A stretch of 21,175 nucleotides of DNA, from contig CAMQBR010000033.1 of the NCBI GenBank assembly GCA_946999045.1, positions 1 through 21,175 on the forward strand. Reading direction: 5' to 3'. The stretch's first letter is position 1, and each line of letters opens with the position of its first letter. The notes under the pieces are model-generated. The model worked only from the letters and a program-made list of their open reading frames with translations, did not search any database and had not been told where the DNA came from. A program made the translations under genes and the position numbers. This DNA comes from an uncultured Prevotella sp. (GTDB lineage: Bacteria > Bacteroidota > Bacteroidia > Bacteroidales > Bacteroidaceae). This document shows positions 14,598 through 21,175 of this stretch, in pieces.

Positions 14598-14913
14598 GGT
14601 GGATTTTCTGTTTATTAATTCGCTATCAATTTCACTACAATCAAAAAAAAAGTATAAGGGCGATTCTATCTATTAGCTTTGATAGATTGTGAGACTATTT
14701 TTGAGGTCAATTTGTTTATGTATGAGTGAAGGAGTATAGCGAACTATACGACTCTGAACGAATAAGTAAATTGAACCAAAAAGAGCCCACAAGATGACAA
14801 AACAAAAAAAAACGACATAAAAACTTTACGGTGGTAATTGATAGAACCGCCCATAATTGTGGAATAACAAGATGCACTATCGTGTTTTGTAGAAAAACTG
14901 ATAGTGCATTTTG
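14598..14913. other. 316-base spacer between the CHU_C gene and prmA
   Basis: No gene seen. It holds copy B of the ~115-base dispersed repeat (14664-14782) and most of a terminator hairpin between the two convergent genes. Confidence 0.6.
14664..14782 (+). repeat. Dispersed ~115-base intergenic repeat, copy B
   Basis: Begins TTCTATCTATTAGCTTTG and ends TTGAACCAAAAA; homologous to the minus strand of 6929-7041. The central hairpin is GTATAG-CGAA-CTATAC at 14734-14749. Relative to copy A one G-C pair has become A-T with both bases changed, so pairing is kept while sequence drifts. Confidence 0.75.
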
Positions 14914-14923
14914 CTATTTTTTT
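14872..14923 (+). terminator. Terminator between convergent CHU_C gene and prmA
   Basis: ATGCACTATC (14872-14881) and GATAGTGCAT (14900-14909) form a 10-bp stem with an 18-base loop, followed on the plus strand by TTTTGCTATTTTTTT. The T-tract overlaps the last codons of prmA on the other strand. The same stem may also serve prmA. Confidence 0.75.
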
Positions 14924-15777
14924 GTAAAACTCAAGCAGCACCAATTGTTATCGGTAAGAAGATTGTCTTTTGTAAGACCTAATTCATTTGCTTTATCTAT
15001 GAGTTGCTGCGCATCATTTTCATAAAAGCCACTTAAAAGTAGTTTAGAATCAGTATTCATAATCTCAACGAACGAATCCATGTCGTTGAGTAAGATGTTA
15101 CGATTGATGTTAGCTAATACAATATCGAATAAGCCAGAAATGTGCGACAATACCTTAGCATTTCCATGAAGAACATTGATATTTTGTGCGTCATTGATTT
15201 GAGCATTGTGCTCTGCATTAGTAACACTCCATTCGTCAATATCGTAACTTACAACCTCTTTAGCTCCCAGTTTGCTGGCTACAATACTCAAGATTCCTGT
15301 ACCACAACCACAATCAAGTATCCGCTTACCTTCTAACGACAAACGTAAAAGTGAAGCCACCATCATGCGAGTAGTTTGGTGGGTACCCGTACCAAAGGCT
15401 TGTTTAGCCTCTATGCCGATATATATTTTGCTATCACTTAGAGGTTTGTAAGCAGAGCGAGCATCGTATATAATTATCTTATTGTTAATATCAATAGGTT
15501 CAAATCCTGCATTTTCCCAAGCTTCATTCCAATTCTGGTCTTTTATATCATCAAATGTACTGGTAATAGTAACATCTTTTAGTTGAAAATCTTTTAAGAC
15601 TTTTACAAACATTTCCTCATCAAAATTGTTAATAGGAATATATGCGTTAAGTCCTTGTGCTGTATCTTCAAACGCCTCAAACCCTATTTCGCCCAAAGCA
15701 TCGGCTAAAAGATCTTTTGCTGTTTGCTTGAGGGGTTCATCGCACGTCAATTTTAGATAGGCTTTTTTATAATCCAT
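14914..15777 (-). CDS. prmA: Ribosomal protein L11 methyltransferase
   Basis: PrmA trimethylates lysines and the N-terminus of ribosomal protein L11 using S-adenosylmethionine. The 287-residue protein has the N-terminal L11-recognition domain (about 1-75), then QNWNEAWE (81-88) and QAFGTGTHQTT (126-136). The SAM-binding core is LDCGCGTGILSI (154-165) with the acidic strand end YDIDEWSV (178-185) and the catalytic-loop motif LANINRNIL (221-229). Length is normal for the family. The ATG is preceded by a short leader and a -7 box at 15808-15801. The stop codon is TAG, inside the terminator T-tract. It is a single-gene unit, divergent from the aromatic-rich protein gene. Confidence 0.95.
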   Translation of the reverse strand: MDYKKAYLKLTCDEPLKQTAKDLLADALGEIGFEAFEDTAQGLNAYIPINNFDEEMFVKVLKDFQLKDVTITSTFDDIKDQNWNEAWENAGFEPIDINNKIIIYDARSAYKPLSDSKIYIGIEAKQAFGTGTHQTTRMMVASLLRLSLEGKRILDCGCGTGILSIVASKLGAKEVVSYDIDEWSVTNAEHNAQINDAQNINVLHGNAKVLSHISGLFDIVLANINRNILLNDMDSFVEIMNTDSKLLLSGFYENDAQQLIDKANELGLTKDNLLTDNNWCCLSFTKK

Positions 15778-15800
15778 ACATATAAGTTAAAAATAGAATG

Positions 15801-15808
15801 CAAAGATA
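15801..15808 (-). promoter_or_regulatory. -7 box upstream of prmA
   Basis: TATCTTTG on the minus strand (15808-15801) matches TAnnTTTG, 23 bases before the prmA ATG. No clear -33 TTG. Confidence 0.6.
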
Positions 15809-15872
15809 TAAAAAAAAGATAAAAACGGGTCATATTAATGCTAATTGCTTATATTTGTATCAGTTATTTTGC

Positions 15873-15880
15873 TATATTTG
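15873..15880 (+). promoter_or_regulatory. -7 box upstream of the aromatic-rich protein gene
   Basis: TATATTTG matches TAnnTTTG. TTTG at 15854-15857 is only 15 bases upstream, so the -33 assignment is uncertain. The leader (about 58 bases) contains a possible AGGTG/CACCT stem and ends in the strong Shine-Dalgarno AAAGGAG, seven bases before the ATG at 15946. Confidence 0.6.
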
Positions 15881-15945
15881 CATAATAATACCCATTATAA
15901 GGTGAGTTATGAATAAAATTGCCACCTAAAAGAAAGGAGTAAACA

Positions 15946-16938
15946 ATGAAGAAGATTATTTTATTTTCTCTGTTTTTGGGATTTTTCCCTTTGAGCATAA
16001 TGGCTCAAGATGATATGTATACCATAGTAGGCAGGCCAGCAAAGCAGCGTATTATACAACAAGAAGCCGAGGCAACTTACAGTGGAAGCAATAGAGATGT
16101 GGATGAATATAATCGACATGGCAAATATTGGAGTCTCTATCAAAAGATAGGTACCGATGGTAAAGGCAATGATGTTATCAAATTTAAGAAGGGTAGGGGC
16201 ATCTATCCTGATTCAACATATGTAGATGCAACGTATGTAGGAAAGTATTATGATACCATTACAGATGACGATGATTACAGATATAGCAGCCGCCTGAGTA
16301 GATGGGACGGATTCTACGATCCTTGGTTCTATAGTAGTTATTATCGTTGGAGGCCTTATTCTTATTGGGGCAGTTACTATGATCCATGGTATTATGGGTG
16401 CACAGGTGTCTACGATCCATGGTATAGTTCATGGTACAACCCTTGGTATAATCCATGGTATTATGGCTATGGTTACGGCTATGGCTATCCATATTATGGT
16501 TACTATGGTTATGGATGGGGGGCTCCTTATTATTATGGTGGGTACTATGGCTGGACAGGTTATTATCCTTTAGCACGCTACACTTATTACAAAGGACATT
16601 CGGGGTCCTTAGATTATTACGAACGTAGTAACTACAGTTCGTCTTATAACAGAAGATATAATTCGAACAATGACAATCGTGAATACAGAAGAAGTAATGC
16701 TAATTATAGAGGATATTCTAATCCATCTGGCAACACTGTAAACTTTGGTTCACGCCGCCCATCAAGTTCTTATTCATCTCCATCTGGTTTTGGAACTCGT
16801 AGCGAAACACCAACTTATACACCTTCATCTTCATCAAGCGGATCTTTTGGAGGGGGCTCGTTCGGAGGTGGTTCACGTAGCACCTCTTCTGGTGGAGGAT
16901 TCCATGGAGGAGGTTCTTTTGGTGGCGGACGTCGATAA
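15946..16938 (+). CDS. Secreted Tyr/Trp/Gly-rich low-complexity protein
   Basis: 330 residues, function unknown. A signal peptide (MKKIILFSLFLGFFPLSIMAQ) is followed by an ordinary region (22-118) with the stretch DVDEYNRHGKYW and an acidic patch TDDDDYRYSSRLSRWDGF (106-123). This order, VDEYNR then an acidic YxYSxRxSRF/W segment, recalls a family of uncharacterised Bacteroidetes envelope proteins. Residues 121-207 hold 32 Tyr and 10 Trp, nearly half aromatic, with DPWF, DPWY, DPWY, NPWY and NPWY repeats and then GY/YYG repeats. The tail (228-330) is Ser/Asn/Arg-rich and ends in repeated SFGGGS blocks and GGGRR. Start supported by AAAGGAG. It likely acts outside the inner membrane, possibly as a cohesive or disordered matrix protein; this is inference. 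The FadL-type gene follows after 58 bases. Confidence 0.8.
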   Translation: MKKIILFSLFLGFFPLSIMAQDDMYTIVGRPAKQRIIQQEAEATYSGSNRDVDEYNRHGKYWSLYQKIGTDGKGNDVIKFKKGRGIYPDSTYVDATYVGKYYDTITDDDDYRYSSRLSRWDGFYDPWFYSSYYRWRPYSYWGSYYDPWYYGCTGVYDPWYSSWYNPWYNPWYYGYGYGYGYPYYGYYGYGWGAPYYYGGYYGWTGYYPLARYTYYKGHSGSLDYYERSNYSSSYNRRYNSNNDNREYRRSNANYRGYSNPSGNTVNFGSRRPSSSYSSPSGFGTRSETPTYTPSSSSSGSFGGGSFGGGSRSTSSGGGFHGGGSFGGGRR

Positions 16939-16996
16939 GAGTACTCATTACTATGTATTGATTTATAAGTAGTTGCTTTATATAAAGTAGATTAAA

Positions 16997-18637
16997 ATGA
17001 AAAGTAAATATATTATGTTATCGCTATTGTTGATGTGGGCATCTACAATAACGGCACAAGAAACATACGAAAACACAAAGCTCATAGACAACGACCTAAA
17101 TGGTACAGCTCGTTATGTGGGCATGGGTGGAGCTTTAGATGCTTTAGGTGCAGATATATCTGTTATAAGTTCTAACCCAGCAGGCATTGGTATGATAAGC
17201 AAATCTCGCACAGATATGTCAATGGGATTAGTATCACAATTTAATGCATCTGATTTTAAGGATTGTAATACAACTAACCATAGCTTCAACCAAATAGGAT
17301 TTGTTTTTGCTATGCCCAACTCGTTTGGTAGCAGTTTTAACTTGGCTGTAAATTATTATAAGAGCCGTAATTTTGATTATATATTGTCGGCTACAGGTAA
17401 ACTGAATAATGCTTCACAAAACACTTTATCGTTTCTCAAGTCTATTTATGGCGAACAAAAGAAACAAGAGCCCTCTAATTTCTATTTAGAAGAAACAAAT
17501 GGAATTATAAGAGGAACTAACAGGTTTACTTCACAATTAGATAATCTCTACTACAATAATTTGTTGGTAGACGCTAATAGTTCTGTAGCCTATAATACAG
17601 CATATAATTATACGATGAATAGAGCCAATACAGGTTATATAGGTACATACGATGTAGCGATGAGTGGCAATATAAATGAACGTATTTTCTTAGGTGGGGC
17701 ATTTGGCTTTCATAGTGTACACTATTCTAGTTATAGCGAATATACGGAAAATCTCATGAATGCAACAAGCAAACACGTTGGTAGTGTAACCGTATTTGAT
17801 GAGCGTAAGATAACAGGTTTGGGGGTAGACTTTAAGTTGGGACTTATCTTCCTGCCTATTGAGAACAGTCCTTTTAGAATGGGTGTATCTATCGCAACCC
17901 CTACCTTTTATGACCTTACAACATCTAATATAACATCATTGAAGAACCTAACAAATTATAAGGGAAAACATCAAGGATGGGTTTCTGGCGAATCATACAA
18001 CTTTAAGGTGTTTACTCCATGGAAGTTTGGCTTGAGCTTTGGACATACCATTGGCAACTATTTGGCATTAGGCGCAAGTTATGATTATGCAGATTATAGC
18101 AATATGGTTACAAGAGTAAATGAAGGTGGTACATATGACTGGTATACGGGTTCGTATTACGAATCGAGCAGCAATGATGAAAACATGAATAATCACACCA
18201 AACAAACACTGAAAGGCGTGTCTACGTTAAAGTTTGGTGCAGAGCTTCGTCCATTATCCTACATTTCATTAAGAGTAGGTTATAACTATGTATCGCCCAT
18301 ATTCAAGACTATAGGATACAAAGATGGCAGCATAGATTCGTATGGCTCTAACTATAGTTCATCAACCGATTATATTAATTGGCATTCAACCCATCGTTAC
18401 ACCTTTGGGTTTGGTGTAAACATGGGTAAGTTGAATATAGATGTGGCTTATCAATATAGTGCACAAAGTGGAGACTTCCATCCGTTTATGGATGCTTATG
18501 GTGATTATTATTATTATTATTTCAAGAATAAAGCTACAAGGCAATTAACTAAAGAAGAAATTAAGAACTATGCCGATGCTGTTAAGGTTAATAACAAACG
18601 CCAACAGTTATTGCTAACCTTTGGTTATCGGTTCTAA
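16997..18637 (+). CDS. FadL/OmpP1/TodX-family outer-membrane channel
   Basis: 546 residues. A signal peptide (MKSKYIMLSLLLMWASTITAQ) precedes the conserved N-terminal plug region of Bacteroidetes OmpP1/FadL proteins: NGTARYVGMGGALDALGADI (35-54) and the NPA box SSNPAGIG (58-65). Many amphipathic strands follow (FGSSFNLAVNYYKSRNF, IFLGGAFGFHSVHYSSY, FKLGLIFLP, FGLSFGHTIGNYLALGASYDY). The chain ends QQLLLTFGYRF, with the terminal Phe expected for BAM-assembled barrels. FadL-type channels take up hydrophobic compounds such as fatty acids; the substrate here is unknown. It is probably co-transcribed with the aromatic-rich protein (58-base gap with no obvious terminator), which suggests but does not prove a shared role at the cell surface. 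Confidence 0.9.
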   Translation: MKSKYIMLSLLLMWASTITAQETYENTKLIDNDLNGTARYVGMGGALDALGADISVISSNPAGIGMISKSRTDMSMGLVSQFNASDFKDCNTTNHSFNQIGFVFAMPNSFGSSFNLAVNYYKSRNFDYILSATGKLNNASQNTLSFLKSIYGEQKKQEPSNFYLEETNGIIRGTNRFTSQLDNLYYNNLLVDANSSVAYNTAYNYTMNRANTGYIGTYDVAMSGNINERIFLGGAFGFHSVHYSSYSEYTENLMNATSKHVGSVTVFDERKITGLGVDFKLGLIFLPIENSPFRMGVSIATPTFYDLTTSNITSLKNLTNYKGKHQGWVSGESYNFKVFTPWKFGLSFGHTIGNYLALGASYDYADYSNMVTRVNEGGTYDWYTGSYYESSSNDENMNNHTKQTLKGVSTLKFGAELRPLSYISLRVGYNYVSPIFKTIGYKDGSIDSYGSNYSSSTDYINWHSTHRYTFGFGVNMGKLNIDVAYQYSAQSGDFHPFMDAYGDYYYYYFKNKATRQLTKEEIKNYADAVKVNNKRQQLLLTFGYRF

Positions 18638-18759
18638 AAATGAGGTTAGTTTACAAGTGTTACGAGTTAATAAGTAAATAAAGCTATTTGCTAAAAAAAT
18701 GAACTTATAAACTTGAAACAACTGAGGCTAACAAGCTGGTACTTTTTATATATGGTAAT

Positions 18760-18806
18760 AAAAAATAGGTTCTTTGTAGTTAATTATTTTACTACCAAGA
18801 ACCTAC
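18760..18806 (-). terminator. Terminator of the HU-rng cluster, possibly bidirectional
   Basis: TAGGTTCTT (18766-18774) plus GTAGT (18776-18780) pair with ACTAC (18791-18795) plus AAGAACCTA (18797-18805), one mismatch between the two helices. In minus orientation it is followed by TTTTTATT, and on the plus strand by CTTTT, so it can also serve the FadL-type gene. Confidence 0.8.
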
Positions 18807-18818
18807 TTTTCATTTATA

Positions 18819-20393
18819 TTACTTAGTTTCTATTTCTTCCTTCATATCAATAAACTGCTTGTTCGCATCGTAAAATTCGTATTGCAAGAAAGCTAGTTTC
18901 TGCGATGGAATAACGTTTACGCCCAGTCCATATTTAAGCTGCCACTTACGTTTAATAGATATTAATCCCTGATTGATGTAAGCAGCAACGTAAGGATGAA
19001 CATGCAAATAGAAACGCTTAATCCCTATCTTATTAACTAATTTGTCAATTTTATCCTCCAGACGATCGGTAAACAAAATACTTGAACGAATCTTTCCTGT
19101 GCCATTGCAAGTAGGACACGTTTCGTCTACATTCACATCCATAGCTGGACGTACACGCTGTCTGGTAATTTGCATCAGTCCAAACTTGCTCAATGGGAGG
19201 ATATTGTGTCTTGCCCGATCGTTTTGCATGTTCTTACACATACGCTCATACAATAGTTGTCTATCTTCTGCTAAGTGCATATCAATAAAATCAACAACAA
19301 TAATACCACCCATATCACGCAGCCTTAACTGTCGTGCTAATTCGTCTGCTGCCCCTAAGTTAACCTCCAGTGCATTCGCCTCTTGTCCATTTTCGTTTCG
19401 TGTTCGGTTTCCACTATTCACATCCACCACATGCAAGGCTTCGGTATGTTCAATAATAAGATAAGCCCCATGTTTATAGTTTACGGTTTTTCCAAAACTT
19501 GACTTAATTTGTTTTGTTATATTAAAGTTGTCAAATATTGGAATGTTACCTGTATATCTTTTTACGATATGCGCCTTATCGGGAGCAATGAGATATACGT
19601 AATCCTTTATCTGCCTATAGGCTTCGTCATCATTTACATAAATATTCTCGAAGTCTGGATTAAAAATATCTCTTAATAATGCGATAGCTCTTACAGCCTC
19701 TTCGTATACCAGTTGTGGTCTTCTCTGGGTTTTTTGAATTTTAGTAATAGCATCTTTCCAACGCTTTACCAATATTTTCATTTCCCCCTCTAATTCAGCA
19801 ATTCTTTTTCCCTCAGCAACTGTGCGAACAATAACACCACAGTTCTTAGGCTTAATAGTGCGGATGAGTTGTTTCAGTCGGGCACGTTCTTCTCCTTTTT
19901 TTATCTTTGATGACACCGAAACCTTGTCCCCAAAAGGAATAAGAACCAAAAAACGCCCTGCGAAAGAAATCTCGCCAGTGAGTCGAGGACCCTTAGTAGA
20001 AATAGGTTCCTTTACAATTTGAACCAATACCTCTTGCCCTACCGAGAGAGTACTTTGTACGCTTCCGTCTTTTTGCAAGTCGGGTAGGCGAGTAGCTTTT
20101 TCAAATGGATAGAGTTTTTTTCTGTCGCTTTGCACCTGTTTCAGGTACTTTGCATACGAATTAAATTGGCTTCCTAAGTCAAGATAGTGTAAAAAAGCGT
20201 CTCGTTCATAACCTACATCTACAAAACAGGCATTTAAGCCTGGCATTAATTTTTTTACTTTTGCAATGTATACATTACCAACCGAGAAAGATGCTAAACG
20301 AGGTTCGTTCTGATATTCTACCAGGCACTTATCCTCCAACAGAGCTGTTGCTATATCTTTCTCTTGGACATCAATAACTACTTCGCTGGTCAT
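18819..20393 (-). CDS. rng: Ribonuclease G (RNase E/G family)
   Basis: RNase G/E endonucleases process ribosomal RNA and start mRNA decay. The 524-residue protein has an S1 domain at about 36-135 (FSVGNVYIAKVKKLMPGLNACFVDVG, given here in halves: GNVYIAKVKKL at 39-49 and PGLNACFVDVG at 51-61). An RNase H-like and 5'-sensor region follows, with the catalytic core ALHVVDVNSGNR (319-330, metal-binding Asp324) and GGIIVVDFIDM (362-372, Asp368). The zinc-link motif CPTCNGTG (426-433) holds the dimer-joining cysteines 426 and 429. There is no long C-terminal degradosome scaffold, so it is RNase G-like in size. The ATG is preceded by AGAGGAGAAAGTAAA, a strong Shine-Dalgarno. A terminator-like hairpin lies 31 bases or more upstream. 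Confidence 0.95.
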   Translation of the reverse strand: MTSEVVIDVQEKDIATALLEDKCLVEYQNEPRLASFSVGNVYIAKVKKLMPGLNACFVDVGYERDAFLHYLDLGSQFNSYAKYLKQVQSDRKKLYPFEKATRLPDLQKDGSVQSTLSVGQEVLVQIVKEPISTKGPRLTGEISFAGRFLVLIPFGDKVSVSSKIKKGEERARLKQLIRTIKPKNCGVIVRTVAEGKRIAELEGEMKILVKRWKDAITKIQKTQRRPQLVYEEAVRAIALLRDIFNPDFENIYVNDDEAYRQIKDYVYLIAPDKAHIVKRYTGNIPIFDNFNITKQIKSSFGKTVNYKHGAYLIIEHTEALHVVDVNSGNRTRNENGQEANALEVNLGAADELARQLRLRDMGGIIVVDFIDMHLAEDRQLLYERMCKNMQNDRARHNILPLSKFGLMQITRQRVRPAMDVNVDETCPTCNGTGKIRSSILFTDRLEDKIDKLVNKIGIKRFYLHVHPYVAAYINQGLISIKRKWQLKYGLGVNVIPSQKLAFLQYEFYDANKQFIDMKEEIETK

Positions 20394-20424
20394 TTTACTT
20401 TCTCCTCTTACTTAGTACTTCATT

Positions 20425-20473
20425 AAAAAGGGCGAGTCAATCAACCCTAAGTATAGGACTATTTGACACGCCC
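20425..20473 (-). terminator. Terminator-like hairpin in front of rng
   Basis: In minus orientation GGGCG-T-GTCAA (20473-20463) pairs with TTGAC-T-CGCCC (20440-20430), followed by five Ts (20429-20425). A smaller hairpin ACAGTC/GACTGT (20475-20480/20487-20492) sits just ahead. It lies between the mini-protein gene and rng, with no visible promoter between it and rng, so it may act as an attenuator. Confidence 0.65.
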
Positions 20474-20501
20474 CACAGTCAATATAGACTGTCAAGCCGT
20501 T

Positions 20502-20591
20502 TTACTTGCTCTTATGTCTATTCTTTCTTAATCTTTTTTTGCGCTTATGCGTAGCCATCTTGTGACCCTTTTTCTTCTTACCGTTTGGCAT
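20502..20591 (-). CDS. AURKAIP1/COX24 (mS38-like) basic mini-protein, 29 residues
   Basis: ATG at 20591-20589 encodes MPNGKKKKGHKMATHKRKK followed by RLRKNRHKSK and TAA. Seventeen of 29 residues are Lys, Arg or His. The pattern (MPNGKKxK, HKxxTHKRKKRxRxNRHKxK) is that of the short Bacteroidetes proteins assigned to the AURKAIP1/COX24 domain. The mitochondrial counterpart is ribosomal protein mS38, so a role on the small ribosomal subunit is likely. It lies between HU and RNase G on the same strand. It is easily missed because of its size; the reading is unambiguous. Confidence 0.9.
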   Translation of the reverse strand: MPNGKKKKGHKMATHKRKKRLRKNRHKSK

Positions 20592-20659
20592 AATGTTAAA
20601 TTTTTAAAATGTTTTTATATTTGTTATTAATATTTTGCGCATGAAAATATGATGCTCAC

Positions 20660-20727
20660 AATACTTAAAAGCAGAGCATAACCATTACTCATTTATTAAT
20701 ATTGTAACTTGCTTAGAGAGTTATGCT
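20660..20727 (-). terminator. Weak hairpin at the HU stop
   Basis: GTTATGCT (20720-20727, including the HU stop codon) and AGCATAAC (20675-20682) are reverse complements with a 37-base loop. In minus orientation CTGCTTTTAAG follows. This could cause partial termination between HU and the mini-protein gene. Confidence 0.35.
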
Positions 20728-20999
20728 TTCATAGCATTAACAAAGCTCTTAGAGGGCTTAAAGCATGGCAAGTCGTGAGCTTCTATAGTAATAGTAGTAT
20801 TTTTTTGAATGTTGCGCGCTGTTTTCTCAGCTCTATGCTTAATGATAAAGCTTCCGAAACCACGTAAGTAAACACTTTCTTTGTTCTTGAGAAGGCTTTC
20901 CTTTACTTTACTCATAAAACTCTCTACAACTACAGATACATCTTTTTTCTGCAATCCTGTAGAATCGGCAATTTCATTTATAATTTCTGCTTTTGTCAT
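20721..20999 (-). CDS. HU-family DNA-binding protein
   Basis: 92 residues, the usual HU/IHF size. It bends and compacts DNA as a dimer. The N-terminal helices (MTKAEIINEIADSTGLQKKDV) are followed by the conserved turn LRGFGSF (45-51), the beta arm (about 53-75) and the C-terminal block LPCFKPSKSF (77-86). In the arm tip, where HU/IHF usually has RNPQ with a DNA-intercalating proline, this protein reads RNIQ (62-65), so the proline is replaced by isoleucine. A promoter lies at 21055-21062. The mini-protein and rng genes follow on the same strand. Confidence 0.93.
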   Translation of the reverse strand: MTKAEIINEIADSTGLQKKDVSVVVESFMSKVKESLLKNKESVYLRGFGSFIIKHRAEKTARNIQKNTTITIEAHDLPCFKPSKSFVNAMKA

Positions 21000-21054
21000 T
21001 TTATCTATTTATTGAATTGTTATTTATATTACATTCATTTCTTTATTTGATTTG

Positions 21055-21062
21055 CAAATATA
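21055..21062 (-). promoter_or_regulatory. -7 box upstream of HU
   Basis: TATATTTG on the minus strand (21062-21055) matches TAnnTTTG; TTTTCG lies at the -33 distance, a poor match. The leader is about 50 bases and A-rich. Confidence 0.6.
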
Positions 21063-21175
21063 GTGCTTTTTTGTATTATACGAAAATATATTTTGTTATT
21101 TTTGACAAAACAGAGACTAATTTACCTTAATTCCGCAGTATTTTTTCTTGTGAGAAAATTTTATATGTTGAGGTG

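Noticed and set aside
16259..16576. 105-codon His/Asn-rich minus-strand open frame
   Set aside because: A by-product of the repetitive Tyr/Trp codons of the aromatic-rich protein read backwards.
19042..19464. 140-codon plus-strand open frame
   Set aside because: Antisense to the catalytic and zinc-link region of RNase G.
1..21175. CRISPR array, prophage, toxin-antitoxin or restriction system
   Set aside because: No regularly spaced repeats, no phage or nuclease genes; the TAATGTTGGATGCTTAC copies are irregularly spaced.

Overview
The window looks like a chromosomal segment of a low-GC member of the Bacteroidetes, most likely a Prevotella-type Bacteroidales. Four things point there. Most transcription units start from the Bacteroidetes -7 box TAnnTTTG, several with a TTG about 19-20 bases upstream. 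Both tRNA genes lack an encoded CCA. The gene content is typical of the phylum: a type-B type IX secretion (T9SS) C-terminal domain protein, a FadL-like porin, a LysM/periplasmic-binding fusion, and a 29-residue AURKAIP1/COX24-like basic protein. The species is not determined.

Layout. 1-63 (-) is the first 21 codons of an unidentified gene. 64-570 is a repeat-rich spacer with a perfect 20-bp hairpin. 569-641 (-) is tRNA-Phe. 797-1470 (-) is a decayed IS30-family transposase. 1506-6663 (-) carries sppA, lpxK, a purine nucleoside phosphorylase gene and thiL in that transcriptional order; lpxK and the phosphorylase gene overlap by 119 bases. 7153-9620 (-) is a tkt-rpiB pentose-phosphate operon. 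Divergent from it is manC (9844-10905, +). manC is followed directly by a ~260-bp unit bounded by the same short repeat found near position 260, and then by tRNA-Ser(CGA) at 11362-11449 (-).

11498-13681 (-) holds an envelope pair: a LysM plus type-1 periplasmic-binding protein, then an outer-membrane beta-barrel. Divergent from these is a short secreted protein with a PKD-like and a CHU_C (type-B T9SS) domain. After a repeat-containing spacer come prmA (14914-15777, -) and, divergent, a striking Tyr/Trp/Gly-rich secreted protein followed by a FadL-type outer-membrane channel (15946-18637, +). The right end (18819-20999, -) runs HU, the mS38-like mini-protein and RNase G, with a terminator-like hairpin just before RNase G.

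Most genes are ordinary housekeeping. The less explained parts are the dispersed repeats and what they carry. One family (17-29 bp core at 242-270, 329-345, 10903-10919 and 11134-11162) holds a well-formed minus-strand promoter aimed into a hairpin. A second family (~115 bp at 6929-7041 and 14664-14782) contains a hairpin with a compensatory base-pair change. Structured leaders precede tkt, the CHU_C gene, RNase G and the partial gene at the left edge. All homology calls come from reading the sequence; no database was searched.
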